Below, piece by piece: positions 1-8,275 of a stretch of DNA of 63,334 nt. The notes under the pieces are model-generated. The model was not told where the DNA came from. It ran no database searches and worked only from the letters and a program-made list of their open reading frames with translations. Both the position numbers and the translations under genes were made by a program. Source of the stretch: Cytophagaceae bacterium (GTDB lineage Bacteria > Bacteroidota > Bacteroidia > Cytophagales > Spirosomataceae); NCBI GenBank assembly GCA_017984215.1, contig JAGOAA010000009.1, positions 1-63,334 on the forward strand. The letters run 5' to 3'. Within the stretch, counting starts at the first letter, position 1. The number at the start of each line of letters is the position of its first letter.

Positions 1-915
1 GCTGGTATTTCGATTGATCAAGCGATTGAGTTATTGGATTCGGATGGAGAATCAGCTTCTTTAGCCGACTTTGTTGAACAAATTAAGCGTTTAAATTTGC
101 CAAATTCCATCTTTGCGGATTGTACGGCAAGTAAGGAAATCCACCAACATTATTTAGGGCTCTTTGAAGCAAACGTATCCGTTGTAACGCCAAATAAAGT
201 TGCAAATTCGGGTCCATACGAGCAATATGCGGCATTGCATCAGACGGCCTTAAGCAAAGGTGTGAAGTTTATGTATGAGACGAATGTGGGGGCGGGTTTG
301 CCCGTGATTAATACCTTGCAAGGCTTGATTGCCTCAGGCGATCGATTCGAGAAAATCGAGGGTATTCTTTCGGGAACCTTGTCGTTCTTATTTAATCAAT
401 TTGTACCGGGTAAATCCTTTGCCGCTGTATTACGTGAGGCGAAGGCAAAAGGTTATACAGAACCAGATCCCCGTGAAGATTTGAGCGGTATGGACGTGGC
501 GCGTAAGATCTTGATTTTGAGTCGGGAAATTGGTTTGAAATTAGAGTTTGCAGATATCACGATCGAAAAAATTATTCCGTCAGCATGTGAGGCCGCACCT
601 ACAGTGGATGCCTTTTTCGAGGAATTAGATAAAGCAAATAGTTATTTTGAAGCCATGGTGAATGAGGCGTACGCCGAAAAGAAAGTGCTTCGCTACATTG
701 CTAAATTAGAAAATCAGAAGATTTCGATTGGTTTGCGTGCAGTTGGGGCTGATCACCCATTCTATCAGATGGATGGCGCTGATAATGTTATTGCTTTTAC
801 AACGAAGCGTTATCATGACCGACCTTTGGTGATCAAGGGTCCTGGAGCGGGAGCTGAGGTAACAGCATCAGGTGTTTTTGCGGATATTGTGTCAATCGGT
901 AGCTATTTGTCTTAA
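1..915 (+). CDS. thrA: Bifunctional aspartokinase/homoserine dehydrogenase, C-terminal part (5' truncated by window edge)
   Basis: The frame is open from base 1, so the gene begins outside the window; about 304 codons remain. The visible part is the homoserine dehydrogenase half, which reduces aspartate semialdehyde to homoserine with NAD(P)H. Seen: the segment FADCTASKE, then TPNK, the YETNVGAGLPVI catalytic-domain motif, EGILSGTLSF, and EPDPREDLSGMDVARK near the end of the substrate domain. In Bacteroidota this domain is normally fused to an aspartokinase, and the extra N-terminal residues before the homoserine dehydrogenase core fit that, but the kinase half is not visible. It stops one base before the thrB start, so the two are surely co-transcribed. 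Confidence 0.93.
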   Translation, partial: AGISIDQAIELLDSDGESASLADFVEQIKRLNLPNSIFADCTASKEIHQHYLGLFEANVSVVTPNKVANSGPYEQYAALHQTALSKGVKFMYETNVGAGLPVINTLQGLIASGDRFEKIEGILSGTLSFLFNQFVPGKSFAAVLREAKAKGYTEPDPREDLSGMDVARKILILSREIGLKLEFADITIEKIIPSACEAAPTVDAFFEELDKANSYFEAMVNEAYAEKKVLRYIAKLENQKISIGLRAVGADHPFYQMDGADNVIAFTTKRYHDRPLVIKGPGAGAEVTASGVFADIVSIGSYLS

Positions 916-916
916 T

Positions 917-1846
917 ATGGAAAGTATACGCGTATATGCCCCTGCAACAGTAGCTAATGTAGCCTGTGGATTTGATATTTTTGGGTTTGCGGTGAATCGT
1001 CCAGGCGATGAGGTCGTATTAACGAAAAAAGCGTCTCCAGGGATTGTTATTAAGGAGATTACTGGGGATGAAGGTCGATTGCCTAAGGAAGTTGCCAAAA
1101 ATACAGCTGGTATAGCCATTTTGAAATACTTGGAATTTATCGGCCAGCCTGATCAAGGTTTTGAGCTTTCCTTACATAAGGATATGCCTTTGGGTTCCGG
1201 TTTGGGATCATCTGCTGCTTCTGCTGTGGCAGGCGTTTTTGCTGCGAATGAATTAATGGGTAAACCTTTAAGTCAGAAAGAATTATTGCCTTTCGCGATG
1301 GAAGGTGAGCGTGTAGCTTGTGGCTCTGCGCATGCTGATAATGTAGGTCCTAGTTTATTAGGGGGCTTTGTTGTCATACGGAGTTATGATCCTTTGGATA
1401 TCATACAATTACCTACGCCAACTGATTTATATGCAAGCATTGTGCATCCGCAGATAGAGGTGAATACCAAAGATGCGCGTCGGATTTTAGAGCGAGAAAT
1501 CACGTTAGGCAAAACGATCACCCAAATGGGTAATGTAGCAGGTTTAGTGGCGGGTTTGTTGACTGCAGATTATGATTTGATTGGGCGTTCGCTTGTGGAT
1601 GTCATCGTGGAACCGGCTCGTTCTATATTAATCCCTCAATTTCAAGAAGTTAAAGCAGCTGCATTAGGAGCTGGAGCATTAGGTTGTTCCATTTCAGGTT
1701 CTGGTCCATCCTTGTTTGCCCTGTCGAAAGGCGAGGAGACGGCGAATCAAGTGGCACTAGCGATGTCGAAGGCCTTCAATTCAGTTGGGATTGGTTCCGA
1801 GTCCTATGTTTCTCAGATAAACCAACAAGGTCCCATGATCCGTTAG
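917..1846 (+). CDS. thrB: Homoserine kinase
   Basis: This gene encodes 309 aa that phosphorylate homoserine to O-phosphohomoserine, the step after ThrA in threonine synthesis. GHMP kinase fold: N-terminal VYAPATVANVACGFDIFG, ATP-binding PLGSGLGSSAASA around residues 92-104, and a C-terminal SISGSGPSLFAL motif. The ATG at 917 follows the thrA stop by one base and gives the canonical N-terminus; an upstream in-frame ATG at 872 lies inside thrA and would add 15 unrelated residues. The 3' end overlaps the convergent xerC stop by four bases. A thrC gene does not follow. Confidence 0.95.
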   Translation: MESIRVYAPATVANVACGFDIFGFAVNRPGDEVVLTKKASPGIVIKEITGDEGRLPKEVAKNTAGIAILKYLEFIGQPDQGFELSLHKDMPLGSGLGSSAASAVAGVFAANELMGKPLSQKELLPFAMEGERVACGSAHADNVGPSLLGGFVVIRSYDPLDIIQLPTPTDLYASIVHPQIEVNTKDARRILEREITLGKTITQMGNVAGLVAGLLTADYDLIGRSLVDVIVEPARSILIPQFQEVKAAALGAGALGCSISGSGPSLFALSKGEETANQVALAMSKAFNSVGIGSESYVSQINQQGPMIR

Positions 1847-2718
1847 GCTTTCGGGTGCGCTTGTTTGTAGATTTCTTTTAATTTTTCCATCGAATTGTGC
1901 GTGTAGACCTGTGTCGCAGCGAGATTCGCATGTCCCAATAGTTCTTTAATGGCATTTAAATCCGCACCTCGATTTAATAAATGCGTCGCATAACTGTGTC
2001 GCAATACGTGTGGAGATAATTTTTCAAGCGTACTTACTTCACCCAAATATTTCTTGACTAAGCGTTGGATAAACATCGGGTAGCAGGGTTCCCCTTTGTC
2101 AGTTAGCAACAAGCTGTGGCTATGAAAGGGGTTGAGCGATTGGTATTGTTTGATGAGGTCAACGAGCAGTTGGGGCATCGGAATGATACGCTCCTTATTC
2201 CGCTTTCCAATAACCCTTAAGGTTTTTGAAGCAAGATTGAGCTGTTGGTTCGATAATTGGATCAACTCTGCCAACCGCATGCCTGTACCATAGAGTAGCA
2301 TTAAAACCAGCTGGTCGCGTACCTCTTCGAACGTGTTTTTTGGGATTTCTTGTTGGGCAAACACCTGTTCCATTTCAGATTCACGTAAATAAGTCGGGAG
2401 CGACTTACTCGTTTTTACCATGCGAATGGTTTGCATGGGATTGTCTGTTACATCGCCTCGGCGTTGAAGGTATTTGAAAAAGGTCCGCAGGGTAGCAAGC
2501 TTCCGATTAATTGAACGGTTTTGGATGCCTTGATTGGATAGCTCAACGAGCCATAAACGAATGGTTTGAGCTTTAATTTGTGTTATTTGATGGCTGTCGA
2601 GCGCTAGGAAATCGAGAAATTGGAGGAGGTCAATTTCGTATGAACGTAGCGTTAAAGGACTTAATCGCCGTTCTACTTGAAGATGTTGTAAAAAAAAATT
2701 GACTACTTCGCGATTCAT
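1843..2718 (-). CDS. xerC: Tyrosine recombinase, XerC/XerD family
   Basis: The product has 291 aa. The N-terminal SAM-like core-binding domain (about 1-90) is followed by the catalytic domain. All six catalytic positions are present: R148 (GTGMRLAEL), K172, H237, R240 (SPHVLRHSYATH), H263 (LGH) and Y272 (VYTH). This family resolves chromosome dimers at dif during division. XerC versus XerD cannot be settled from the sequence alone, and a solo integrase is unlikely given the length and the housekeeping context. It lies downstream of rpsU on the same strand; its start codon sits inside a terminator-like hairpin (see 2690-2736), so its expression may depend on read-through from rpsU. Confidence 0.9.
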   Translation of the reverse strand: MNREVVNFFLQHLQVERRLSPLTLRSYEIDLLQFLDFLALDSHQITQIKAQTIRLWLVELSNQGIQNRSINRKLATLRTFFKYLQRRGDVTDNPMQTIRMVKTSKSLPTYLRESEMEQVFAQQEIPKNTFEEVRDQLVLMLLYGTGMRLAELIQLSNQQLNLASKTLRVIGKRNKERIIPMPQLLVDLIKQYQSLNPFHSHSLLLTDKGEPCYPMFIQRLVKKYLGEVSTLEKLSPHVLRHSYATHLLNRGADLNAIKELLGHANLAATQVYTHNSMEKLKEIYKQAHPKA

Positions 2719-2736
2719 AGATCGAAAGTAGTCAAT
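2690..2736 (-). terminator. Terminator-like hairpin between rpsU and xerC enclosing the xerC start codon
   Basis: On the minus strand the arm ATTGACTACT (2736-2727) pairs perfectly with AGTAGTCAAT (2707-2698), with further pairing inside, and is followed by nine T at 2698-2690. The ATG of xerC (2718-2716) lies in the loop, and the T tract encodes its Phe-Phe-Leu residues 8-10. The geometry is that of an intrinsic terminator for rpsU that doubles as the xerC 5' end. Confidence 0.75.
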
Positions 2737-2757
2737 TCTAAGAAAAATCGAAACAAA

Positions 2758-2952
2758 CTAGTTGTTGATATTTCCGTATGTCGTTTGCTTGTAAGCAGCG
2801 CGAATCATTTCCTTACGACGAGCAATTGAAGGTTTTTCAAAAGCAGATCTTCTACGTAATTCTTTTACCACGCCTGTTTTTTCAAACTTCTTTTTAAAGC
2901 GCTTAAGGGCTTTATCAATTGACTCGTTCTCTTTGATCGAAATAATTAACAT
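2758..2952 (-). CDS. rpsU: 30S ribosomal protein S21
   Basis: This is a 64-aa basic protein of the small ribosomal subunit. It matches the S21 pattern: N-terminal MLIISIKENESIDKALKRFK, then a Lys/Arg-rich helix (RRRSAFEKPSIARRKEM). Length is normal for the Bacteroidota form. The start is preceded by AAAAGGAAAATATAC, one of the few purine-rich stretches in a plausible Shine-Dalgarno position. A promoter lies at 2984-3014, and xerC follows after a hairpin. Confidence 0.95.
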   Translation of the reverse strand: MLIISIKENESIDKALKRFKKKFEKTGVVKELRRRSAFEKPSIARRKEMIRAAYKQTTYGNINN

Positions 2953-2983
2953 GTATATTTTCCTTTTTGAATTAAAATGTCTG

Positions 2984-3014
2984 CAAAGATAAATTTATTT
3001 TTTTGATTGTGCAA
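2984..3014 (-). promoter_or_regulatory. rpsU promoter (Bacteroidota sigma-A type)
   Basis: Minus strand: TTG at 3014-3012, a 20-nt spacer, then TATCTTTG at 2991-2984, matching TTTG-N19/20-TAnnTTTG. The start codon lies about 30 nt downstream. Confidence 0.7.
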
Positions 3015-3048
3015 GCAGTCTTTTGGAATTTTATGAGTGAAAATATCC

Positions 3049-3056
3049 TATTTTTG
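3049..3056 (+). promoter_or_regulatory. metG -7 element
   Basis: TATTTTTG matches TAnnTTTG, 22 nt before the metG ATG. The nearest upstream TTTG (3022-3025) has a 23-nt spacer, so the -33 element is weak or displaced. Confidence 0.5.
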
Positions 3057-3078
3057 TAGTTCATTTTAAATCAATTGT

Positions 3079-5109
3079 ATGTCGGAGTTTTCACGGACAA
3101 CTGTCACGGCCGCTTTAATCTATGCAAATGGTCCTATTCACATTGGACACTTAGCCGGATGTTACTTGCCAGCTGATATTTATGTGCGCTATTTACGTTT
3201 AAAGAAGCAAGACGTCATTTTTGTTTCGGGTACGGACGAGCATGGAGTGCCTATTACGATTAAGGCACAAAAGGAGGGGAAAACGCCACAGGAAGTGGTT
3301 GATTATTATTATGCCAACATCAAATCTTCGTTCGAGGATTTTGGAATATCGTTTGATATTTACGGAAGAACATCGGATCCTGCACACCACAAGATGTCGC
3401 AAGATTTTTTCTTGCATTTGTATCAGGAGGGTAAGTTTATTGAGGAAGTAACGGAGCAGTATTACGATGAGGCGGCAGATCAGTTTTTAGCCGATCGTTA
3501 TATCACGGGTGAATGTCCTAAATGCCATCAACCGGGCGCTTATGGGGATCAATGTGAGAAATGTGGGTCTTCTTTGTCACCCACGGAGTTAATTAATCCG
3601 AAATCGTCATTAAGTGGTGCTTCCCCAATTTTAAAAGAAACCAAAAACTGGTTTTTGCCTTTGGATCAATGGCAAGAAGCATTAGAGAAATATGTCAATT
3701 CGCATCCTGAATGGAAGCCCAATGTGAGTGGTCAAGTGAAATCTTGGTTACAAGATGGGCTTCGTCCGCGTGCTATGACGCGTGATTTAAACTGGGGTGT
3801 GCCTATTCCTTTGCCTGATACGGAAGGTAAAGTGCTTTATGTATGGTTTGATGCGCCGATTGGATATATCTCGATGACGAGCCAGTTGACGGCCGACTGG
3901 GAGAAATATTGGAAGGCGAAGGATAGTCGGATCGTGCATTTCATTGGTAAGGATAATATCGTTTTCCATTGTCTGATTTTCCCAGCCATGTGTATGGCAC
4001 ATGGGGAGTTTCAATTAGCGGATCAAGTTCCTGCGAATGAATTTATGAACTTGGAGGGGGATAAAATTTCAACTTCACGTAATTGGGCGGTTTGGTTGCA
4101 TGAGTATTTGCAAGATTTTCCTGGTAAGCAAGATGTGTTGCGTTATGCGTTGACTGCTTCAAGTCCAGAAACCAAAGATGCTGATTTTACTTGGGCTGAT
4201 TTTCAGACCAAAAACAATTCCGAGTTGGTTGCCATTTTGGGGAATTTTGTCAATCGGGCGTTTGTGTTAATTGATAAGAATTTCGAAGGCATTGTGCCGC
4301 CAAAAGCTGCAGGTACGGGTCTTGAAGAAGATGTTAAGCAAGCTTTGGCTGATATTCCTGCCAAATTAGAAGCAGCGTTAGCGAATTATAAATTCCGAGA
4401 TGCTTTGGTATTGGCGATGGAAATTGCGCGTATCGGAAATAAGTATTTGGCAGATGCCGAACCTTGGAAAATTATTAAAGAGGATAGGGAAAAAGCAGGA
4501 ACGGTATTGAACTATGCGGTTCAATTGGTTGCGCATGCTTCCGTTGCATTAGAGCCATTTATTCCATTTACGGCCGCTAAATTACGTACAGCCTTAGGTA
4601 TTCAGGAATTAGACTGGAATAGTATAGGTGATTTTGAATTGATTCCTGCCGGACAAAAGCTGGCTAACCCCGGGCTTTTGTTTGAGAAATTGGAAGACGA
4701 CGTCATTCAAGCACAGGTAGATAAATTAACACAAACAAAAGCGGCGATGGAATTAGCGAGCAAGCAAGTGAACCCAATAAAAGAGACAATTGATTTTGAT
4801 GCATTCTCCAAAATGGATTTGCGCGTCGGTCACATTACTGCTGCAGAGAAAGTAGAAAAGAGTAAGAAACTTCTCAAACTGGCTGTTAATGATGGTCAAA
4901 AAGAGCGTACAATCTTGAGTGGTATTGCGGAGCATTTTGAGCCTTCAGATGTAATCGGCCGACAAGTTTGTTTCTTGGCAAATTTAGCGCCTCGAAAAAT
5001 TATGGGGCAGGAGAGTGAGGGGATGATCTTGATGGCAGAGGATGCTGATGGTAGTTTAGCATTCATGCAGCCAAGCAAGGATATTTGGAATGGTGCATCG
5101 ATAAGTTAA
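3079..5109 (+). CDS. metG: Methionine--tRNA ligase
   Basis: This gene encodes 676 aa of class I aminoacyl-tRNA synthetase that charges tRNA-Met. HIGH signature at residues 21-24; a knuckle with C146, C149, C159 and C162 for zinc; the KMSKS loop appears as KISTS at 329-333, a common variant; the anticodon-binding helical domain follows. The last ~100 residues form the OB-fold tRNA-binding domain ([11 protein letters not shown]...), which dimerises the enzyme. Full length. A perfect hairpin terminator follows. Confidence 0.97.
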   Translation: MSEFSRTTVTAALIYANGPIHIGHLAGCYLPADIYVRYLRLKKQDVIFVSGTDEHGVPITIKAQKEGKTPQEVVDYYYANIKSSFEDFGISFDIYGRTSDPAHHKMSQDFFLHLYQEGKFIEEVTEQYYDEAADQFLADRYITGECPKCHQPGAYGDQCEKCGSSLSPTELINPKSSLSGASPILKETKNWFLPLDQWQEALEKYVNSHPEWKPNVSGQVKSWLQDGLRPRAMTRDLNWGVPIPLPDTEGKVLYVWFDAPIGYISMTSQLTADWEKYWKAKDSRIVHFIGKDNIVFHCLIFPAMCMAHGEFQLADQVPANEFMNLEGDKISTSRNWAVWLHEYLQDFPGKQDVLRYALTASSPETKDADFTWADFQTKNNSELVAILGNFVNRAFVLIDKNFEGIVPPKAAGTGLEEDVKQALADIPAKLEAALANYKFRDALVLAMEIARIGNKYLADAEPWKIIKEDREKAGTVLNYAVQLVAHASVALEPFIPFTAAKLRTALGIQELDWNSIGDFELIPAGQKLANPGLLFEKLEDDVIQAQVDKLTQTKAAMELASKQVNPIKETIDFDAFSKMDLRVGHITAAEKVEKSKKLLKLAVNDGQKERTILSGIAEHFEPSDVIGRQVCFLANLAPRKIMGQESEGMILMAEDADGSLAFMQPSKDIWNGASIS

Positions 5110-5127
5110 TGGGAATCGATTAAATAA

Positions 5128-5160
5128 AAATAAGGCCAGAAGAAACTTCTGGCCTTATTT
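5128..5160 (+). terminator. metG intrinsic terminator, 15-bp perfect stem
   Basis: The arm 5128-5142 pairs perfectly with 5146-5160 around the loop AAA. The A/T-rich base of the stem makes it usable on both strands. A 27-bp repeated sequence starts five bases later. Confidence 0.85.
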
Positions 5161-5164
5161 GTTT

Positions 5165-5191
5165 AACCTCTAAACCTATTTAACTATGAAA
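5165..5191. repeat. 27-bp direct repeat, copy 1
   Basis: Begins ACCTCTAAACCTATTTAAC and ends TATGAAAA; identical to 5285-5311. Each copy lies four or five bases to the right of a terminator hairpin. On the plus strand it looks like the leader and first codons of a Bacteroidota gene for an exported protein (AACCTATTTAACT, ATGAAAA), but the reading frame ends after 12 codons. On the minus strand it would be the stretch just upstream of a terminator. Confidence 0.8.
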
Positions 5192-5249
5192 ATTTATACA
5201 AATATAGATGTTTTGTTTGAATAATATGAGTTTAGTGCAAAAAAAAATA

Positions 5250-5280
5250 AAAAAGGCGCCGTCAGAAACAGCGCCTTTTT
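5250..5280. terminator. Intrinsic terminator at the 3' side of the 5324-5800 gene
   Basis: AAAAAGGCGC (5250-5259) pairs with GCGCCTTTTT (5271-5280) around an 11-nt loop. Runs of A and T flank it on both sides, so it can act on either strand; the nearest gene end is that of the minus-strand gene at 5324. Confidence 0.75.
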
Positions 5281-5284
5281 TGAT

Positions 5285-5311
5285 TACCTCTAAACCTATT
5301 TAACTATGAAA
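5285..5311. repeat. 27-bp direct repeat, copy 2
   Basis: Identical to 5165-5191, and again placed directly after a hairpin. It ends 12 bases from the stop codon of the minus-strand gene at 5324. Confidence 0.8.
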
Positions 5312-5323
5312 ACTACTTACAAT

Positions 5324-5800
5324 CTAATTTTGAAATACAACGATCAAATCTTGATTTTGGTCTGATACGTTGGTGAAATCTGCCTCAATTTTCGGTTCAA
5401 TGGCCAATACAGACCAAATCGCGTTGATTGCTTTTGCAGATTTGTTAATTTCTTTCACCCAAGTATTCGTTTTTTCATCCGAAACGCCCGCTTGGTTTAC
5501 AATGGATTGAACTGTCTCGTTGAAAAGAGCTTGTTCTGCCTTGCTAGCTTTTAAATAAGCCGACTGGTTGTTTTGATAATTCTCTAAAATCGAAATTGTT
5601 AAACTTGCTGATGTAGATGCGTAAGCTCCTACAAAATCTTTCTTTATCAATGACTGAATTACTTCAGATAGGGTTTCTTTTTTGTGTGACAATACTGTTG
5701 TCGACGCATCTACATGTGATGCCGTTCCGCTCGCTTTTACCGCTGTTGCTGTTAGGCTTAGTCCTACTAAAACGCTAACCATTAAAATTTGCTTTTTCAT
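5324..5800 (-). CDS. Putative exported protein of unknown function
   Basis: I do not recognise a family for this 158-aa protein. Seen: a clear signal peptide (MKKQILMVSVLVGLSLTATA, probable cleavage after AVKA), then a Ser/Thr/Ala-rich mature part of about 135 residues with no Cys, likely mostly helical up to residue 130 and ending in a short hydrophobic strand (LIVVFQN). No lipobox and no transmembrane segment beyond the signal. It stands alone between convergent metG and pth, with an AT-rich 250-bp upstream region in which I see no clear promoter, and two repeated leader-terminator modules at its 3' side. Confidence 0.65.
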   Translation of the reverse strand: MKKQILMVSVLVGLSLTATAVKASGTASHVDASTTVLSHKKETLSEVIQSLIKKDFVGAYASTSASLTISILENYQNNQSAYLKASKAEQALFNETVQSIVNQAGVSDEKTNTWVKEINKSAKAINAIWSVLAIEPKIEADFTNVSDQNQDLIVVFQN

Positions 5801-6048
5801 AAATTCGTTATATTTATTAACTAAATCAACGATACAAAATTATTGCATTTTTTTAATATAGCAAAACTTGCTTTTGGACAATTTTGGAACTTAAAATTTA
5901 TTATTTTTTGATTTTGAATGTATAATCAGAATTTATGATATGTAGTTTTTATTTATTCCAAATATTATTTGGATAACAATTGTAAACCTTCGGGATAATT
6001 CTAAATCAAAAATTTAGGAAAAATTATAAAATTCTTTAAAAAGTACAA

Positions 6049-6609
6049 TCATTGGTTGTATTTGTTCATTGTTTGTTGGATGCCTTGTAGGCAGAAGGAA
6101 TCAATGATCTCATTGGATCGATTTAGGATGAATGGGATTAGTCCAATTTCTTCTTCGGAAAAGTTACTTAATACAAAATCGGCTTGCCGACCTTTTGAAA
6201 AATCGGACCCGATGCCCATACGTAAACGTGCATATTCCTGTGTATTCAAAACGCCTTCTATGCTTTTGAGTCCATTATGCCCACCGCTAGATCCCTTAGG
6301 TTTCAAACGAAGTGTTTCAATTGGCAGTGCGATATCATCTGTTAGGATTAATAGACGTTCATTTTCGATTTTCAATTGTTGGCACCAATAATTAACCGCC
6401 TTCCCACTCAAATTCATGAAGGTACTCGGTTTCAACAAGTGTATTGTATGTCCTTTCAACTTGTAGGATGCGACAGCACCTAATCGGTCTTGCGTGAAGC
6501 TAATTGATTTATCCTTGGCTAAGTAATCCAAAGCCATGAAGCCGATGTTGTGACGGGTAAAAAGATATTCGGGGCCGATGTTGCCTAAGCCAACAATTAA
6601 GAAGTTCAT
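6049..6609 (-). CDS. pth: Peptidyl-tRNA hydrolase
   Basis: The 186-aa enzyme cleaves peptidyl-tRNA released from stalled ribosomes. Active-site residues are in place: N10, H20 (FTRHNIGF), N66 (STFMNLSG), D91 (LTDDIALP) and N112 (SGGHNGLKS). Normal length for the bacterial family. It is transcribed divergently from the SDR gene at 6690. Confidence 0.95.
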   Translation of the reverse strand: MNFLIVGLGNIGPEYLFTRHNIGFMALDYLAKDKSISFTQDRLGAVASYKLKGHTIHLLKPSTFMNLSGKAVNYWCQQLKIENERLLILTDDIALPIETLRLKPKGSSGGHNGLKSIEGVLNTQEYARLRMGIGSDFSKGRQADFVLSNFSEEEIGLIPFILNRSNEIIDSFCLQGIQQTMNKYNQ

Positions 6610-6689
6610 GCGTTATAAATATTTATACAAATTACGCGCAAATTTTTTAGAACACCTCGAAGGCATTACCTTCGGTAAAAATTTTTCCC

Positions 6690-7439
6690 ATGAATAAGAT
6701 TGCATGCATCACGGGCGCGAGCTCAGGTATTGGTTTGGCGACTGCTAAGGCTTTGTCGGCTGAAGGATATCAATTAATCCTTTGTGGCCGCCGCTTGGAA
6801 CGCCTGGAGGCCTTGAGCAAGGAATTGAAGACTGATTCTTATCTATTAACATTTGATGTACGCGATCGTCATGGGGTAGAGGCAGCTTTTCAGTCACTTC
6901 CTGCTGCATGGAAAAAGATTGATGTCCTAGTTAATAATGCAGGAAATGCACATGGTATGAGTCCGATTCAAGACGGGGACCCTGCTGATTGGGATGCGAT
7001 GATGCACAGTAATGTGGATGGTTTATTAAATGTTTCGCGAATAGTTATCCCGGGCATGATTGAACAAGCTTCTGGTCATATCGTAAACCTTTCATCGATT
7101 GCGGGCAAACAAGTCTATCCAAATGGAAACGTGTATTGTGCCTCCAAGGCCGCTGTAGAAGCACTATCGCAAGGGATGCGTCAAGATTTAAACGTACATG
7201 GAATTAAGGTTTCTAACGTTGCGCCCGGGGCTGTTAATACCGATTTTTCTGCTGTTCGATTTAAAGGGGACCAACAAAAAGTGGATGCCGTTTATGCAGG
7301 ATATGAGCCACTTGTTGCGGAAGATATTGCTGATGTGATTCGTTACATCGTGACAGCGCCGGCACATGTTAATATTGCCGACGTGACCATTTTACCGAAA
7401 GCGCAAGCCTCGGCTACCCAAATATTACGAAAAAACTAG
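6690..7439 (+). CDS. SDR-family NAD(P)-dependent oxidoreductase (YdfG-like)
   Basis: The product is a 249-aa classical short-chain dehydrogenase. Cofactor loop TGASSGIG at 8-15, NNAG at 82-85, catalytic S135/S136, Y149 and K153 (YCASK). The pattern, including GRRLERLE after the first strand (an Arg pair favouring NADP), resembles 3-hydroxy acid dehydrogenase YdfG, but the substrate cannot be fixed from sequence. It converges on rlmB with a four-base overlap of stop codons. Confidence 0.85.
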   Translation: MNKIACITGASSGIGLATAKALSAEGYQLILCGRRLERLEALSKELKTDSYLLTFDVRDRHGVEAAFQSLPAAWKKIDVLVNNAGNAHGMSPIQDGDPADWDAMMHSNVDGLLNVSRIVIPGMIEQASGHIVNLSSIAGKQVYPNGNVYCASKAAVEALSQGMRQDLNVHGIKVSNVAPGAVNTDFSAVRFKGDQQKVDAVYAGYEPLVAEDIADVIRYIVTAPAHVNIADVTILPKAQASATQILRKN

Positions 7440-8275
7440 AGGCCTCGTTGGCGAACTGTCTCGAAAATGACAACACCAGCGGCAACAGACACATTTAGTG
7501 AGCCAACTTGGCCACTTTGTGGAATAACGGCTAAATCGTCTGATTTGCGGATTAACTCATCTGAGATGCCATCTTCTTCGGATCCCATGATGATGGCTAC
7601 TGGGCCACTGTAATCAACTGCATAAACCGAACTGCGTCCTTTTTCTGTACAGGCAACGACCTTTAATCCGGAGTTCTGTAGGAAATCAACGGTTTGAAGG
7701 AGGCTATCTTCACGACAAACAGGAATGAAGTTTAGGGCTCCCGAAGAAGTCTTCATTGCGTCACTATTGATTTGAGCAGCGCCACGAGCAGGAATTACGA
7801 TAGCATGGATGCCCGCACATTCTGCTGTACGTGCAATGGCCCCGAAATTACGGACATCGGTAATGCGGTCTAATATCAAAATGAATGGAATTTCACCTTT
7901 TTCAAAGGTATCAGCAATCACATTCTCCAATTTAGCATAATGAATCGCGGAAACGAATGCAATAGCACCTTGGTGGTTTTTACGCGTAATGCGATTCAAT
8001 TTTTCCAAGGGAACCTTCTGTACTTGAATGCCTTTTTCGCGGGCTAAATCAAGGATTTCACTGTTTCCAAGCTCGCGTTGAACTAATAAACGGTCAATTT
8101 CTTTCCCTGAACGAAGTGTTTCTAATACGGATTGTACCCCGAATACAAACTCTTTGTTTTCTGTTTTTGGACTTGTAAAATGTCTAAATGGGCGCTTGAA
8201 TGGCTGTCTTGATTCGTTTTCTTCTGACACGTTGATTGCTGTAAATTTGATACGAAGGTCGGCATTTTTTTTCAA
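7436..8275 (-). CDS. rlmB: 23S rRNA (guanosine-2'-O-)-methyltransferase, TrmH/SpoU family
   Basis: The 279-aa product has an N-terminal substrate-binding domain (FVFGVQSVLETLRSG, about residues 42-115) and a C-terminal SPOUT knot. The three SpoU motifs are visible: NFGAIARTAECAG, IIMGSEEDGIS and SLNVSVAAGVVIFE. The likely reaction is 2'-O-methylation of a guanosine in 23S rRNA, as for RlmB; other TrmH relatives modify tRNA. The first ~40 residues are a basic, low-complexity extension. The start overlaps the alkB-like stop as ATGA, so the two are coupled. Confidence 0.88.
   Translation of the reverse strand: MKKNADLRIKFTAINVSEENESRQPFKRPFRHFTSPKTENKEFVFGVQSVLETLRSGKEIDRLLVQRELGNSEILDLAREKGIQVQKVPLEKLNRITRKNHQGAIAFVSAIHYAKLENVIADTFEKGEIPFILILDRITDVRNFGAIARTAECAGIHAIVIPARGAAQINSDAMKTSSGALNFIPVCREDSLLQTVDFLQNSGLKVVACTEKGRSSVYAVDYSGPVAIIMGSEEDGISDELIRKSDDLAVIPQSGQVGSLNVSVAAGVVIFETVRQRGL

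Noticed and set aside
892-1119. 75-codon minus-strand frame within thrB
   Set aside because: It lies wholly opposite a strongly conserved gene and its translation resembles no protein; the same holds for other antisense frames in gyrA, metG and the TPR genes.
1843-2718. Integrase of a mobile element
   Set aside because: The length, XerC/D-like motifs and location after rpsU, with no attachment-site repeat or cargo, indicate the housekeeping recombinase.
5165-5311. Two 27-bp repeats as a mini CRISPR
   Set aside because: Only two copies, about 93 bp apart with a terminator hairpin between, and no cas genes.
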